Below, one piece after another: positions 15,912 through 25,299 of a DNA stretch of 64,000 bases; position 1 is the stretch's first letter; every line of letters begins with the position of its first letter. The stretch spans positions 124,001 through 188,000 of the forward strand of contig JACDNV010000003.1 in the NCBI GenBank assembly GCA_017656425.1. Direction: 5' to 3'. Made by a program: the position numbers and the translations under genes. The notes under the pieces are model-generated. The model had not been told where the DNA came from. It worked only from the letters and a program-made list of their open reading frames with translations, and made no database searches. The DNA is from Candidatus Neomarinimicrobiota bacterium (GTDB lineage Bacteria; Fidelibacterota; UBA2242; B5-G15).

Positions 15912-16997
15912 TCAAAATTCTTTTATTATTTCTTTTGCCAGAACACTGGCATTAATAACATGCAGACTCTCCGGTATTTCATTACCCATTGTAAAAAAGA
16001 ATAACTTATGCTTAAAACTTTTTATCAAACTAAATATCCTGCCTTTATTTCTTACCTCATCAACCTTTGTTAGAACAATCCCTACACGTTTCAACGAATT
16101 AAATCTTTCCATATATCTATCAATTTCACCCGAGTCCAGATTAGCAGGTATACAAACAAGATGTAAAATGTCTGGGACCGTTAGAAGACCCCTGAATATA
16201 TCCTTATACCTATCTATATCACCAATCGGTGTATCAATAAGCACTAAACCTTTATCTATTTCATTAACAATTCTAAGCAATTCCTCAGGACTTTTAGCTT
16301 TTATTAACTTTATACCAGAAACCTGAGAAAATTTGTCGAGTCTATCCATTGAACCTATTCTATAAATATCGGTAGATATTATATTTTTATTCTTTATCTT
16401 ATTTAAAACTGGACTCAATGCCATCTCCATTAGTACTGTTGTTTTTCCACATCCAGTGGGACCCATAAAAGAAAAAACAGTCCGATCATTGTTAAACAAG
16501 TTATCTACATCCCCGAGTTTTTCCCCTATCTTTTCAACAATCCTCTTTCTCACTCTGGCTTTAAGTTCACTATAATCTATTACTTTGGTTTCGCCAGATT
16601 GATAATATATATCTTCAATAATAGCGATTGAATCGGAATACTCTATGCCTGTATCACATAGTTTTCTCCACGCATTCTCGTAAAACTCAGGTAATCCTAT
16701 ATTTAAAATATTACGGAAATAATTATAGAGTTTATCAAGCTGTCTTTTTACAATCAATTCCTCATTAGCGGATTTTTCCGGTTTCGATTTTTTCTTTTCT
16801 TCATGTTTTGGCTTAGCTTCAGTACTCTCTGGCTCTTCAATCTTAACAGTAAGTTTTACAAGATTCTTATTTTCCAGTAACAAACCATTACCCTTTATCT
16901 CTTTTGTTTCAAGAACAATTACATCTTCACCAAGCTCTTCTTTAGCTTGATTTAACGCCTCCTGCAACGTTTGTCCATAAAATGATTTAATTCTCAT
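15912..16997 (-). CDS. flhF: FlhF, SRP-family GTPase for flagellar placement
   Basis: 361 residues. N-terminal MRIKSFYGQTLQEALNQAKEELGEDVIVLETKEI is the FlhF B-domain start; a basic linker follows; the NG domain has FMGPTGCGKTT (P-loop) and VLTKVDE (G4). The G3 motif is unusual: DTPIGD where FlhF and Ffh have DTAGR, so one extra residue separates D and G and the Arg is lost. FlhF recruits the basal body to its site, usually a pole. It overlaps flhA by 11 bases. Confidence 0.93.
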   Translation of the reverse strand: MRIKSFYGQTLQEALNQAKEELGEDVIVLETKEIKGNGLLLENKNLVKLTVKIEEPESTEAKPKHEEKKKSKPEKSANEELIVKRQLDKLYNYFRNILNIGLPEFYENAWRKLCDTGIEYSDSIAIIEDIYYQSGETKVIDYSELKARVRKRIVEKIGEKLGDVDNLFNNDRTVFSFMGPTGCGKTTVLMEMALSPVLNKIKNKNIISTDIYRIGSMDRLDKFSQVSGIKLIKAKSPEELLRIVNEIDKGLVLIDTPIGDIDRYKDIFRGLLTVPDILHLVCIPANLDSGEIDRYMERFNSLKRVGIVLTKVDEVRNKGRIFSLIKSFKHKLFFFTMGNEIPESLHVINASVLAKEIIKEF

Positions 16998-19065
16998 TTG
17001 GATACTCCACTGAGCCTACAGTTTTTAATTCAGTATCTGGTGTTAATTCATTATATGAAAGCACAGCTAAATTTGGTAAAACCGGATCAATAAAGTTTCT
17101 AACATATCTTCGTATATGTGGAGAAGTTAATAGAACAGGTTTTACTCCCATCTGTATCGCTTTCTCAACTTTTTCGGCAAGGGAACTAAAAATTTTATTA
17201 ACCTGATCTGGTGTAAATCCAAGGTTTTGTGATCTACCATTACCACTTCTAACATTCTCCATAATTTTATCTTCAAGGCGCGGATCGAGAGTAATAACTG
17301 TTATATAGTTCTTATCCTGTTTGTAATATCCAGTTATCACCTCAGCAAGAGCATTTCTTACATACTCAGTTAAAACATCCGAATCCTTTGTCATTGCGCC
17401 ATAGTCCGCTAAGGTTTCCATAATAGTAACAAGATTTCTAATTGGTATTCTTTCTTTTAGCAAGTTTTTAAGTACTTGTGTAACTGTTCCAAGATTTACA
17501 ATATCTGGGACAACCCCCTCAACAACTGCCGGGTGAGTCTCTTTTAAATGGTCAAGCATCCTTTGGGTTTCCTGCCTGTCAAGCAATTTATAGGCATTAT
17601 TTTTTAATACTTCCATCAAATGAGTTGCAATTACTGCTACTGGTTCTATAACAGTGTAACCGGCAAGCTCTGCCTTCTCTTTTTCTGATTTTGGAATCCA
17701 CTTAGCTGGTAACCCAAACGTTGGTTCTACTGTATCAATGCCTTTTAACTCAGCTCGATCATCAGGATTCAATACAAGATAATACCCCATCATCAATTCA
17801 TATCTGGCACACTCAACTCCATAGATTTTGAAGACATATTCGTTAGATTTTAATTGGATGTTATCTCTTATTCTAATTGGTGGTACAATTACTCCAAGTT
17901 CTATAGCTATACTCTTTCTTATTGTTGATATTCTTCTTAATAAATTCCCGCCCTGATTCACATCAACAAGCGGTATCAGTCCATATCCTATTTCAACTTC
18001 AAAGGGATCAGGATGAAGGAACTCCTCTATTTTCTCTTCTGCTTCGGCTGTCTCTTCAACCTCTTCTTCCTTTGCCATGGCTTCTTGAATTTTCAAAGCT
18101 TTCTCAACTAAATAACCACTCCCTGCCATAATAGCAGCCATAATCATGAATGGGAAAAATGGCATCCCGGGCACAAGTCCCATCAGAGCGAGTACACCAG
18201 ATGTTACAAAAATTGCTTTGGGTTGCCTAGTGATCTGTGCCGATATATCCGTACCAAGGTTACTTTCAGAAGATGCCCTTGTAATAATTATACCTGCGGA
18301 AGTGGAAATAATTAAAGCTGGTATCTGAGCAACAAGACCATCCCCAACCGTGAGTATTGTATAGGTAGAAGCTGCCTCACCAATAGGCATTCCCCTTTGC
18401 AGAACTCCTATTATCAACCCACCAATAATATTTATTGCTGTAATCAGTAAACCTGCTATAGCATCTCCCCTTACAAACTTGGAGGCACCATCCATAGCTC
18501 CATAAAAATCAGCCTCTCTCACTATCTGTTCACGTCTTCTCTGAGCTTCCTGGTCATCTATCAAGCCAGCATTTAAATCTGCATCAATTGACATTTGCTT
18601 GCCAGGCATAGCATCAAGGGTAAACCTAGCTGATACTTCAGCTATCCTCGTAGCACCTTTTGTAATCACAATAAAGTTTATGATAACAAGAATTAAAAAT
18701 ATTATAATTCCAACAAAATAATTCCCCCTCACAACAAATGAACCAAAAGCCTGAATTAATTCACCAGCATAGGCTTGGGTCAAAATCAATCTCGTAGTAG
18801 CAACGTTTAGTGATAATCTGAAAAGAGTTACTATTAACAATAAACTAGGAAAAACAGAAAATTCCAATGGTTTCAGAATATAAATAGAAACGAATAACAT
18901 TACAAGAGCACCTGTTATATTCATTACAAGCAATACATCCATAAGGAAAGTTGGTAATGGAAGAATCATAACAGTAAGTATCAATATAACACCGGCTGCA
19001 AGAGCAACATTACTATTGCTCAATATGCGCATTACTCTATTTGATTGCACTACAGTTTCAGGCAT
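16987..19065 (-). CDS. flhA: FlhA, flagellar export gate subunit
   Basis: 692 residues, usual length. Eight hydrophobic helices fill residues 15-320, with the FHIPEP-family blocks ARFTLDAMPGKQMSIDADLN and GAMDGASKFVRGDA between them. The C-terminal cytoplasmic domain (about 350-692) includes SPHIRRYVRNFIDP and forms the nonameric export ring that docks chaperone-substrate complexes. It overlaps flhB by 8 bases. Confidence 0.98.
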   Translation of the reverse strand: MPETVVQSNRVMRILSNSNVALAAGVILILTVMILPLPTFLMDVLLVMNITGALVMLFVSIYILKPLEFSVFPSLLLIVTLFRLSLNVATTRLILTQAYAGELIQAFGSFVVRGNYFVGIIIFLILVIINFIVITKGATRIAEVSARFTLDAMPGKQMSIDADLNAGLIDDQEAQRRREQIVREADFYGAMDGASKFVRGDAIAGLLITAINIIGGLIIGVLQRGMPIGEAASTYTILTVGDGLVAQIPALIISTSAGIIITRASSESNLGTDISAQITRQPKAIFVTSGVLALMGLVPGMPFFPFMIMAAIMAGSGYLVEKALKIQEAMAKEEEVEETAEAEEKIEEFLHPDPFEVEIGYGLIPLVDVNQGGNLLRRISTIRKSIAIELGVIVPPIRIRDNIQLKSNEYVFKIYGVECARYELMMGYYLVLNPDDRAELKGIDTVEPTFGLPAKWIPKSEKEKAELAGYTVIEPVAVIATHLMEVLKNNAYKLLDRQETQRMLDHLKETHPAVVEGVVPDIVNLGTVTQVLKNLLKERIPIRNLVTIMETLADYGAMTKDSDVLTEYVRNALAEVITGYYKQDKNYITVITLDPRLEDKIMENVRSGNGRSQNLGFTPDQVNKIFSSLAEKVEKAIQMGVKPVLLTSPHIRRYVRNFIDPVLPNLAVLSYNELTPDTELKTVGSVEYPNEN

Positions 19066-20152
19066 CTATCAACTCTTTATTTACTGGATTATTATCCTTC
19101 CTCATTTGATACACATATGCTAATACTTCTGCTACAGCATGATAAAGAGTGAATGGTATCTCCATACCAACTTCACAGGACTCATATAAACTTCGAGCTA
19201 GTGGCTTATTCTCAACTATTGGTACATTATATTGAATTGCTATTGCTTTTATTTTCTCTGCAATTTTTCTTTTCCCCTTTGCTACAACCACAGGTGCATC
19301 GGTTCTTTTCTTTGGCTCATATTTAAGAGCAACAGCTATAAAGACTGGATTAGTAACTACAACTGTCGCTTCAGGAACAGCTGACATCATTCTTCTTCTT
19401 GCCATCTGAAATTGCAGAGATCTGATCCTGCTTTTAACTCTTGGATCGCCTTCATAGTCTTTCCATTCATCTTTTACTTCCTGTTTAGTCATCATTATCC
19501 TTTTTTCATAAGAATATTTTTGATAAAAATAATCACCAATAGCTAAAATAAGCAGAACTACTGCTATTTTAACCGTCAACTCAAACACCACACTACCGAA
19601 GAAACTAACCGCCTTCGGGACTGTACTGCTGAATAAAAGTAGATAATCTTCCGTATGTCTTTTTAAAACCGAATAAGCGATAAATCCAACTATTATAAAC
19701 TTCAACAAGCTTTTTAATAGTTCAACAATAGAGTTAAGTGAAAAAAGTTTTTTTAAACCATTAACAGGATTAAGTTTATCAAATTTAATTTTTATTGCTT
19801 CGCTTGCATAGACAAAGCCCACCTGAAGATAATTTATCAATAGACCTGTAAGCATTACACCCAAGAGAAAAGCACCAACAACAGGTCCAAAATAACGCAA
19901 AATGAACATAACCTGATATATTAGTGTATCATCTGTAACTTCATACACACTTACAGATTGATAAACCTCTATCATAAAGCGAAGAGTTCTTTCTATCAAT
20001 TCTTTGCCCAGAAAAATAAAAAGAAATATCCCTGCAAAAAGAATCGCAACAGAATTTAATTCCACGCTCCTTGCTACATTACCTTTTCTCCTTTCTTTAC
20101 CTCTCTTTCGTGGAGTCGCTTTTTCGGTCCTATCCTGCGCACCATCAGGCAT
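19058..20152 (-). CDS. flhB: FlhB, export-gate substrate-specificity switch with altered NPTH motif
   Basis: 364 residues. N-terminal DRTEKATPRKRGKERRKG, four membrane helices to about residue 210, then the cytoplasmic domain with RSLQFQMARRRMMSAVPEATVVVTNP. In FlhB the next residues are almost always TH, forming NPTH, the self-cleavage site needed for the switch from hook to filament export. Here the sequence is N268-P269-V270-F271. The codons read clearly, with no frameshift. Cleavage may be slowed or absent; see findings. Confidence 0.96.
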   Translation of the reverse strand: MPDGAQDRTEKATPRKRGKERRKGNVARSVELNSVAILFAGIFLFIFLGKELIERTLRFMIEVYQSVSVYEVTDDTLIYQVMFILRYFGPVVGAFLLGVMLTGLLINYLQVGFVYASEAIKIKFDKLNPVNGLKKLFSLNSIVELLKSLLKFIIVGFIAYSVLKRHTEDYLLLFSSTVPKAVSFFGSVVFELTVKIAVVLLILAIGDYFYQKYSYEKRIMMTKQEVKDEWKDYEGDPRVKSRIRSLQFQMARRRMMSAVPEATVVVTNPVFIAVALKYEPKKRTDAPVVVAKGKRKIAEKIKAIAIQYNVPIVENKPLARSLYESCEVGMEIPFTLYHAVAEVLAYVYQMRKDNNPVNKELIDA

Positions 20153-20155
20153 TTT

Positions 20156-20935
20156 TTAACCTCTTAAAAAAATCAAGATTGTATTAACATAATCAACCAT
20201 CTGAGAAAAGAAAGAATCAAATATTACCTGAAAAATACTTAAGGAAATTATAAGCACTACTATACCAGTGAAAATCTTTAATGGTAAAGTGACAAAAAAT
20301 ACATTCATCCTTGGCATTACCCTCGCCATAAAGGATATTGCAATATCTACAAGAAGTAAAAATACCATAGCAGGAGCTGCAAAGCCCACACCAATCCTAT
20401 ATAATATAGAGCCACCCTCTATCATATGTCTTCCAAGTCGAGGTGATAAACTACCCAGGCCAAGGGGAACAGCTTTAAAATTCTCAGCCAATAACGCAAC
20501 AAAATAGTAATGGGCATTAACTGCAAATACAAATGCCATCACAACTATTAACCAAAAATTGCTAATAATAGGAAGTTGCTGATGACTTGTAGGATCCATT
20601 ACATTTGCCAATCCAAGTGCCATTTGTCTTCCGATAAAACCACCTGCCATGTAGAAAGCTTCAAATATTAATCTGGCACCAAATCCTACTATCAAGCCTA
20701 TGAATACCTCTCTTGAAATATTAATAATTAACGATTCAACTGAATTTATATCTACACTTTGATTAACTGTTGGAAAAACTACTATAGCCAGCACGAAACC
20801 AATAAAAAATCTTAACCGCTGGGGAACTGATTGATAACCAAAAATTGGTAACACCATTAGCATGGAAACTATACGAAAAAATACCAACATAAATCCGGGC
20901 ATCAATTCGGACATTTTATCAATCAGTTCATACAT
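20156..20935 (-). CDS. fliR: FliR, flagellar export gate protein
   Basis: 259 residues with six predicted membrane segments and the FliR patterns PIFGYQSVPQRLRFFIGFVLA, RLIFEAFYMAGGFIGRQMALG and VGFAAPAMVFLLLVDIAISFMARVMPRMNVFFV. Forms the gate core together with FliP and FliQ, encoded next to it. 4 bases separate it from flhB. Confidence 0.97.
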   Translation of the reverse strand: MYELIDKMSELMPGFMLVFFRIVSMLMVLPIFGYQSVPQRLRFFIGFVLAIVVFPTVNQSVDINSVESLIINISREVFIGLIVGFGARLIFEAFYMAGGFIGRQMALGLANVMDPTSHQQLPIISNFWLIVVMAFVFAVNAHYYFVALLAENFKAVPLGLGSLSPRLGRHMIEGGSILYRIGVGFAAPAMVFLLLVDIAISFMARVMPRMNVFFVTLPLKIFTGIVVLIISLSIFQVIFDSFFSQMVDYVNTILIFLRG

Positions 20936-20939
20936 AACG

Positions 20940-21209
20940 CTACTCTACCATTAACGGTATTTGACTATAAACCTCCTGAACGAAGTCCATAATCATATTA
21001 AGTATCCAGGGCATCAGAATTAATAAAACAAGACCTACTACTGCAATCTTTGGAATAAAAGTCAAGGTCATTTCATGGATTGAGGTGATAGCCTGGAATA
21101 TTGCAATTGCAAGACCCACCAGAAGTGCACTACCTAAAACGGGCGCAAGTATAAAGATTGCAGTGGTCAATGTTTCCCTCCCTAAAAAAATTACATAATC
21201 TGTCGTCAT
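20940..21209 (-). CDS. fliQ: FliQ, flagellar export gate protein
   Basis: 89 residues, the standard FliQ size, with two long membrane helices and the signature LAIAIFQAITSIHEMTLTFIPKI. It overlaps fliP by 4 bases. Four FliQ copies pack around the FliP5-FliR1 core in known systems. Confidence 0.97.
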   Translation of the reverse strand: MTTDYVIFLGRETLTTAIFILAPVLGSALLVGLAIAIFQAITSIHEMTLTFIPKIAVVGLVLLILMPWILNMIMDFVQEVYSQIPLMVE

Positions 21210-21955
21210 CTCATAAATCCCTTTACTAAAGATTCAACAATCAAATGCCATCCATCCACAAGCACAAAAAGTAGTATTTTAAAAGGCATTGAAATCATAA
21301 TTGGAGGTAACATCATCATTCCAAGAGATAACAGAACACTAGCAACAAGCATATCTATCAGTAGCATTGGAAGGTAAAGGAGAAATCCTATCTGAAATCC
21401 TGTTTTAAGCTCACTTATTATAAAAGCAGGTACAACTATCGATAGAGAAAGCTCATCGGGGCTTTGCGGCAATCCTTCACCTCTCATATCTATAAACAGC
21501 TGTAAGTCCTTAGCTCTTGTCTGCGATAGCATAAATTTTTTCAAAGGCTTGATAGATCGCTCTATTGCTTGCGACTGCGTTATTTCCCTACTTAAATATG
21601 GCTGAATCGCATTTTCATTTATTTCATTAATTACAGGTTTCATGATGAAAAATGTTATGAATAACGCCAATCCAACAAGCAACTGATTTGGCGGGACTGT
21701 CTGAGTAGCAAGTGAAGTTCTAATAAAATGGAATACTATAATTAACCTTACAAAAGATGTCATCATAATTAAGATGGATGGTGCAAGCGCCAATATGGTA
21801 AGCAGTATAACTATCTTTATAGACAGCACAAAATCCTCGGGACGCTGAGATTCGTCAATTCCAATAGTTACCCTTGGCAATGGTGTTTGAGAATATACAA
21901 TCATAGGAGCCATTAAAAACGCCAATAATATGATTACCTTATATCTCTTTATCAT
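21206..21955 (-). CDS. fliP: FliP, flagellar export gate protein
   Basis: 249 residues. Cleavable signal peptide ending MIVYSQ, then LAPSILIMMTSFVRLIIVFHFIRTSLATQTVPPNQLLVGLALFITFF and the C-terminal AFIISELKTGFQIGFLLYLP, all conserved in FliP. It overlaps both fliO and fliQ by a few bases. Forms the pentameric core of the export pore. Confidence 0.98.
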   Translation of the reverse strand: MIKRYKVIILLAFLMAPMIVYSQTPLPRVTIGIDESQRPEDFVLSIKIVILLTILALAPSILIMMTSFVRLIIVFHFIRTSLATQTVPPNQLLVGLALFITFFIMKPVINEINENAIQPYLSREITQSQAIERSIKPLKKFMLSQTRAKDLQLFIDMRGEGLPQSPDELSLSIVVPAFIISELKTGFQIGFLLYLPMLLIDMLVASVLLSLGMMMLPPIMISMPFKILLFVLVDGWHLIVESLVKGFMR

Positions 21956-22499
21956 CCTGTCTTTTTTTCAGATTAATCTTCTCTATTATATTGCCTTCAA
22001 TTCTTTTTTTAGCATCTGATATACTATTTTCGGAAAACTCATCCTGAACTTCGAATTCATCTAATTTGTTAATGCTATGCTCAGTCACTCCAAGTAAAAT
22101 CTTTTTACCATATACATCGATTATTAATAAATACTGTTTTGGAGATAAATATTTCCTGCCAATGATTTTTATATTCTGCCCAAAAGTCGAATTTTTGAAT
22201 CCTTTTATTTTTATAAACCTAGCTATAATCAGTATCAGAATTATAATTATCCCCGTTATTAGCATAGTTTTAAGAATAAAAGTATAAAAATTAATCTCTT
22301 TGCCTGCCTGGTTTCCAACTATGCTTTCTTCAGACACCTTTATCGTATCCTCTATTGTCTTCTGAGACAGATTTTCATACGAAGGATTATTCACCATCAT
22401 CAAAATACCAATTAGAGCTATAGCAAAAAATATTGCCGCAAGTAATAAATTCCCCCTTTTTTTCTGGGAATTATTGTTACTTAAGAGGTTACTTCTCAT
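21939..22499 (-). CDS. fliO: FliO, assembly factor for the FliP pore
   Basis: 186 residues with hydrophobic segments at about 18-38 and 72-92, then the FliO core YLSPKQYLLIIDVYGKKILLGVTEHSI. Two hydrophobic stretches suggest a signal anchor plus a transmembrane helix. FliO stabilises FliP during pore assembly. Start and stop overlap fliY/N and fliP. Confidence 0.88.
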   Translation of the reverse strand: MRSNLLSNNNSQKKRGNLLLAAIFFAIALIGILMMVNNPSYENLSQKTIEDTIKVSEESIVGNQAGKEINFYTFILKTMLITGIIIILILIIARFIKIKGFKNSTFGQNIKIIGRKYLSPKQYLLIIDVYGKKILLGVTEHSINKLDEFEVQDEFSENSISDAKKRIEGNIIEKINLKKRQDDKEI

Positions 22500-23359
22500 C
22501 GTTTCATCCTGTTATTTGATGTAAACTGAGTTATTCTTATACCAAAAGCATCATCAACAACTACTACTTCACCCTCAGCAAATTTTCTTCCATTTACATA
22601 TATATCCAGTGGTTCTCCAGCAGCCTTATCCAACTCTACAACGCTTCCTTTACCAAGTCGTAAAAGATCTCTAATAGGTAAAATCTTTCTACCAAGTTCC
22701 GCTACTATCTCAAGCTCCACATCCATCAAAATATCCATATTGGTTGTCTCTTCAACAACTTTCTCCTCTACAAGATTTCTGAATTCTGCTTCACTTACCT
22801 CTATTTTATCCCCTCCCTTCTCAGTTTTCGAAACTTTTTCATAAGATATATAGTGAAATACTCTAAAGTTTAATTCTTCAGCTTTGAGACTATACGTTAC
22901 TAAAAAGTTCGAGTCCGTTTTCTCTATTCCATCAAGATAGGTACTTTTAGCTATTATCTGTACATCTATATCTGTTGCATTAATCTTCTCACCATCTTTT
23001 AAATTTGTCCTTATTTGGCCGAAGACCTGATTAAAAATTTCCTTGATGCCATCACAAGTCTCTTCACTTAATTGCATATCTTCATTTCCTTCACCCAATA
23101 ACATAGAATATAAAAAGTTACTGAATTCCTGATTAAGTAATATTACATTATTAAAAACTTTACTGGATTCAATCTTAAACTTTAAAGCTAGAAAAGGATA
23201 TTCAAAATCGATGTATTCAGGAAGCAAACTTGCCACACCCTCTATAGCATATTTTACTTTATATTCCTTACCTGTTATCTGACTTAGAACTTCATTGATT
23301 ATTTTAAACAAATTATCAAAATTATTTTCAAACTCTTTCTTAAATTCCTCAATCTTCAT
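22496..23359 (-). CDS. FliY/FliN-type motor switch protein with CheC-like N-terminal domain
   Basis: 287 residues: longer than FliN of enterics. Residues about 205-287 are the FliN SpoA domain (DVELEIVAELGRKILPIRDLLRLGKGSVVELDKAAGEPLDIYVNGRKFAEGEVVVVDDAFGIRITQ). The N-terminal 180 residues are CheC/FliY-like and contain D103-x3-E107-x2-N110, the catalytic pattern of CheY-P phosphatases. So it may both build the C-ring and remove phosphate from CheY, as FliY does in Bacillus. No EIDALL-type CheY-binding motif is present at its N-terminus. It overlaps fliM by 11 bases. Confidence 0.9.
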   Translation of the reverse strand: MKIEEFKKEFENNFDNLFKIINEVLSQITGKEYKVKYAIEGVASLLPEYIDFEYPFLALKFKIESSKVFNNVILLNQEFSNFLYSMLLGEGNEDMQLSEETCDGIKEIFNQVFGQIRTNLKDGEKINATDIDVQIIAKSTYLDGIEKTDSNFLVTYSLKAEELNFRVFHYISYEKVSKTEKGGDKIEVSEAEFRNLVEEKVVEETTNMDILMDVELEIVAELGRKILPIRDLLRLGKGSVVELDKAAGEPLDIYVNGRKFAEGEVVVVDDAFGIRITQFTSNNRMKR

Positions 23360-24335
23360 AATTATCCTCTCTTACTATTTCACTTACTTTTATAGCAATT
23401 TTATTTCTGGACTTTCCTGGGACACCCTTATATAAGAGTTTATTTGAACAATAAATATCAATGAGATCAGTTATTGATTTGTCAAGCCTTAAAATATCAC
23501 CTAGATCAAGTTCAAGAAATTCTTTCATTCTTATGTTCATCCTTCCAAGAATCGCCCGTAGTGTTACCGTCGTACCCCTTATATTATCATTTATAAGCTT
23601 TTTTTCTTCCTTTTCAACTTCCTTGCCTCCAAACATTATTTTTTCCTGCACATCTGACATGGAAAAGATTGTGGATATCCATATATAAGGATAGCACAGA
23701 TTCATCAGCGCACTCTTTCCTCTAATATTTAATTCAATACTTATAGCAACAACCGGTTCTGATGATGACAAAATTTGAACGAACTCTGGATCTCTTTCAA
23801 ATTGATTAAATCTGCAATCGAACTCCTTAAGAAATTTCCAATTATCTGAAATTTCCTTTGCAATTCTATCAACAATCTTTGTCATTACATTTTGCTCAAT
23901 TACTGAAATAGGGCGAAAAACCGTAGAAAGTGTCCCTCTTCCCCCAAAAAGCCTTTCAACAATAAAAATTACCACCTGTGGACTTATCTCAAGTACAAAC
24001 TTGGTAAAGGGTTCATTAATTGTACCGACCCATATAGCCGATGGTGAAGATAGTGACATCATAAATTCTGAATACATAATCTGGTCAATACCCAATAGCT
24101 TAACTTCAACTATCATCCTCATTTGCGCGGACAGAAATACACTTAAATTCCTGGCAAATCGTTCATGAATTTGTTCGAGTAGCCTCAACTGATCCTTGGA
24201 TATGATACTGGGTCTTCTAAAGTCATAGGTGGTAATTTTTTTCTTCTTTTTTATCTCGGCTGGTTCTTCTGTCTTACCTGATATTACACTACCTAATAAT
24301 TCATCTATTTCTTCCTGTGATAAAATTCTGCCCAT
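23349..24335 (-). CDS. fliM: FliM, flagellar motor switch protein
   Basis: 328 residues. N-terminal LSQEEIDELL is the CheY-P binding peptide; a flexible linker leads to the middle CheC-like domain from about residue 45 (DFRRPSIISKDQLRLLEQIHERFARNLSVFLS) and a C-terminal SpoA domain that pairs with FliN. Part of the cytoplasmic C-ring. 12 bases separate it from fliL. Confidence 0.97.
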   Translation of the reverse strand: MGRILSQEEIDELLGSVISGKTEEPAEIKKKKKITTYDFRRPSIISKDQLRLLEQIHERFARNLSVFLSAQMRMIVEVKLLGIDQIMYSEFMMSLSSPSAIWVGTINEPFTKFVLEISPQVVIFIVERLFGGRGTLSTVFRPISVIEQNVMTKIVDRIAKEISDNWKFLKEFDCRFNQFERDPEFVQILSSSEPVVAISIELNIRGKSALMNLCYPYIWISTIFSMSDVQEKIMFGGKEVEKEEKKLINDNIRGTTVTLRAILGRMNIRMKEFLELDLGDILRLDKSITDLIDIYCSNKLLYKGVPGKSRNKIAIKVSEIVREDNYED

Positions 24336-24347
24336 ATCAACCTTTCT

Positions 24348-25028
24348 CTATTGTAAAATCAATTTTGTATAATAGATACTATCTACCTTGCCAGAGCTGA
24401 GCATCTCATTTAATTTTTGCTTTAACTCCCTTTTTGATTGCTCTTGAAAATCTAACTTCGCGATTTCAAGAGCTGTTTTCGATCTGAAATAATTAATAAA
24501 GAAATCATTTAGCTGAGGTGATCTATCTTTTATTTCCTGTGCAACTTTCTTATCCATTGTTTCAATAGCCAGTGATACCAATACAAATCTTAATCCTTCT
24601 GATTTATTGGTATTCACTGTTATATCTTCAAATACTACAATATTCCCTATTTCTCTACCTCTTCCATCAGACTCTTTTTCTCCTTTTTTTCCAAATAACT
24701 TTGATAAAAACCCAGCGGATTTCTCTTCCACAGAATCTTTTTTAGCTAAAAGAGAATCAAATAAAGATGATGTATCTTTTATTTCAACTGCCAGGCTTTC
24801 TTCTCCAGAAAATATTTCCTCCTCTATACTCTGATCAGCGAGCACAGAATCCAATCCCAATTCGACCCTTATATCATTTCTTAACCTTTTTTCAAATATT
24901 TTTGGTAATATTACCCTACGCGTGATAAAAAAAGATGCTAACGAAATTACAATAGCTAACAAAGCAAATATCAAATACCTAAAGAACTTTCTGAGGCTAT
25001 CTTTTTGAGTCTTTTCTTCTTCTGGCAT
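24348..25028 (-). CDS. fliL: FliL, stator-associated basal body protein
   Basis: 226 residues. One membrane helix at about 18-42 and a periplasmic FliL domain at the C-terminus (NIVVFEDITVNTNKSEGLRFVLVSLAIETMD ... KTALEIAKLDFQEQSKRELKQKLNEML). It is longer than most FliL proteins (about 150-170) because of a charged linker from residue 50 to 120. FliL rings surround stator units. First gene of the fliL-to-10719 operon. Confidence 0.9.
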   Translation of the reverse strand: MPEEEKTQKDSLRKFFRYLIFALLAIVISLASFFITRRVILPKIFEKRLRNDIRVELGLDSVLADQSIEEEIFSGEESLAVEIKDTSSLFDSLLAKKDSVEEKSAGFLSKLFGKKGEKESDGRGREIGNIVVFEDITVNTNKSEGLRFVLVSLAIETMDKKVAQEIKDRSPQLNDFFINYFRSKTALEIAKLDFQEQSKRELKQKLNEMLSSGKVDSIYYTKLILQ

Positions 25029-25082
25029 ATATATAAACCTATTCTTCTTTCAATAAAACAAATTTATACATATTAGAAGATG

Positions 25083-25097
25083 TCAAATTTTATGCCA
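25083..25097 (-). promoter_or_regulatory. Possible sigma-54 promoter of fliL operon with variant -12 element
   Basis: TGGCATAAAATTTGA: good -24 element, correct spacing, but the -12 reads TTGA instead of TTGC. It would start transcription near 25071, 43 bases before fliL. The 271-base gap 25029-25299 contains no gene. Confidence 0.35.
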
Positions 25098-25256
25098 CCT
25101 GTTGGAATATTTATACTTTGTTTAGTTAATTTATTAATAAAACATAAATCATCATATATTACTGATATACAACAACATATTTCTTGAAATATTGATTTCA
25201 TTTATAAATAAAAAATTCAAAATCCCGCTTGTTTATAGCACATTACCTTTAGTGGA

Positions 25257-25269
25257 GGAAATATTTGCC
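25257..25269. repeat. 13-bp operon-junction inverted repeat (fliL unit)
   Basis: GGAAATATTTGCC, matching GGAAA-N4-T-N-CC, 31 bases after the motB stop and about 230 bases before fliL. It differs by one base from the copy at 40653. Confidence 0.5.
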
Positions 25270-25299
25270 GATTTTAATTTGTGTTTTTCCTATTCACTT

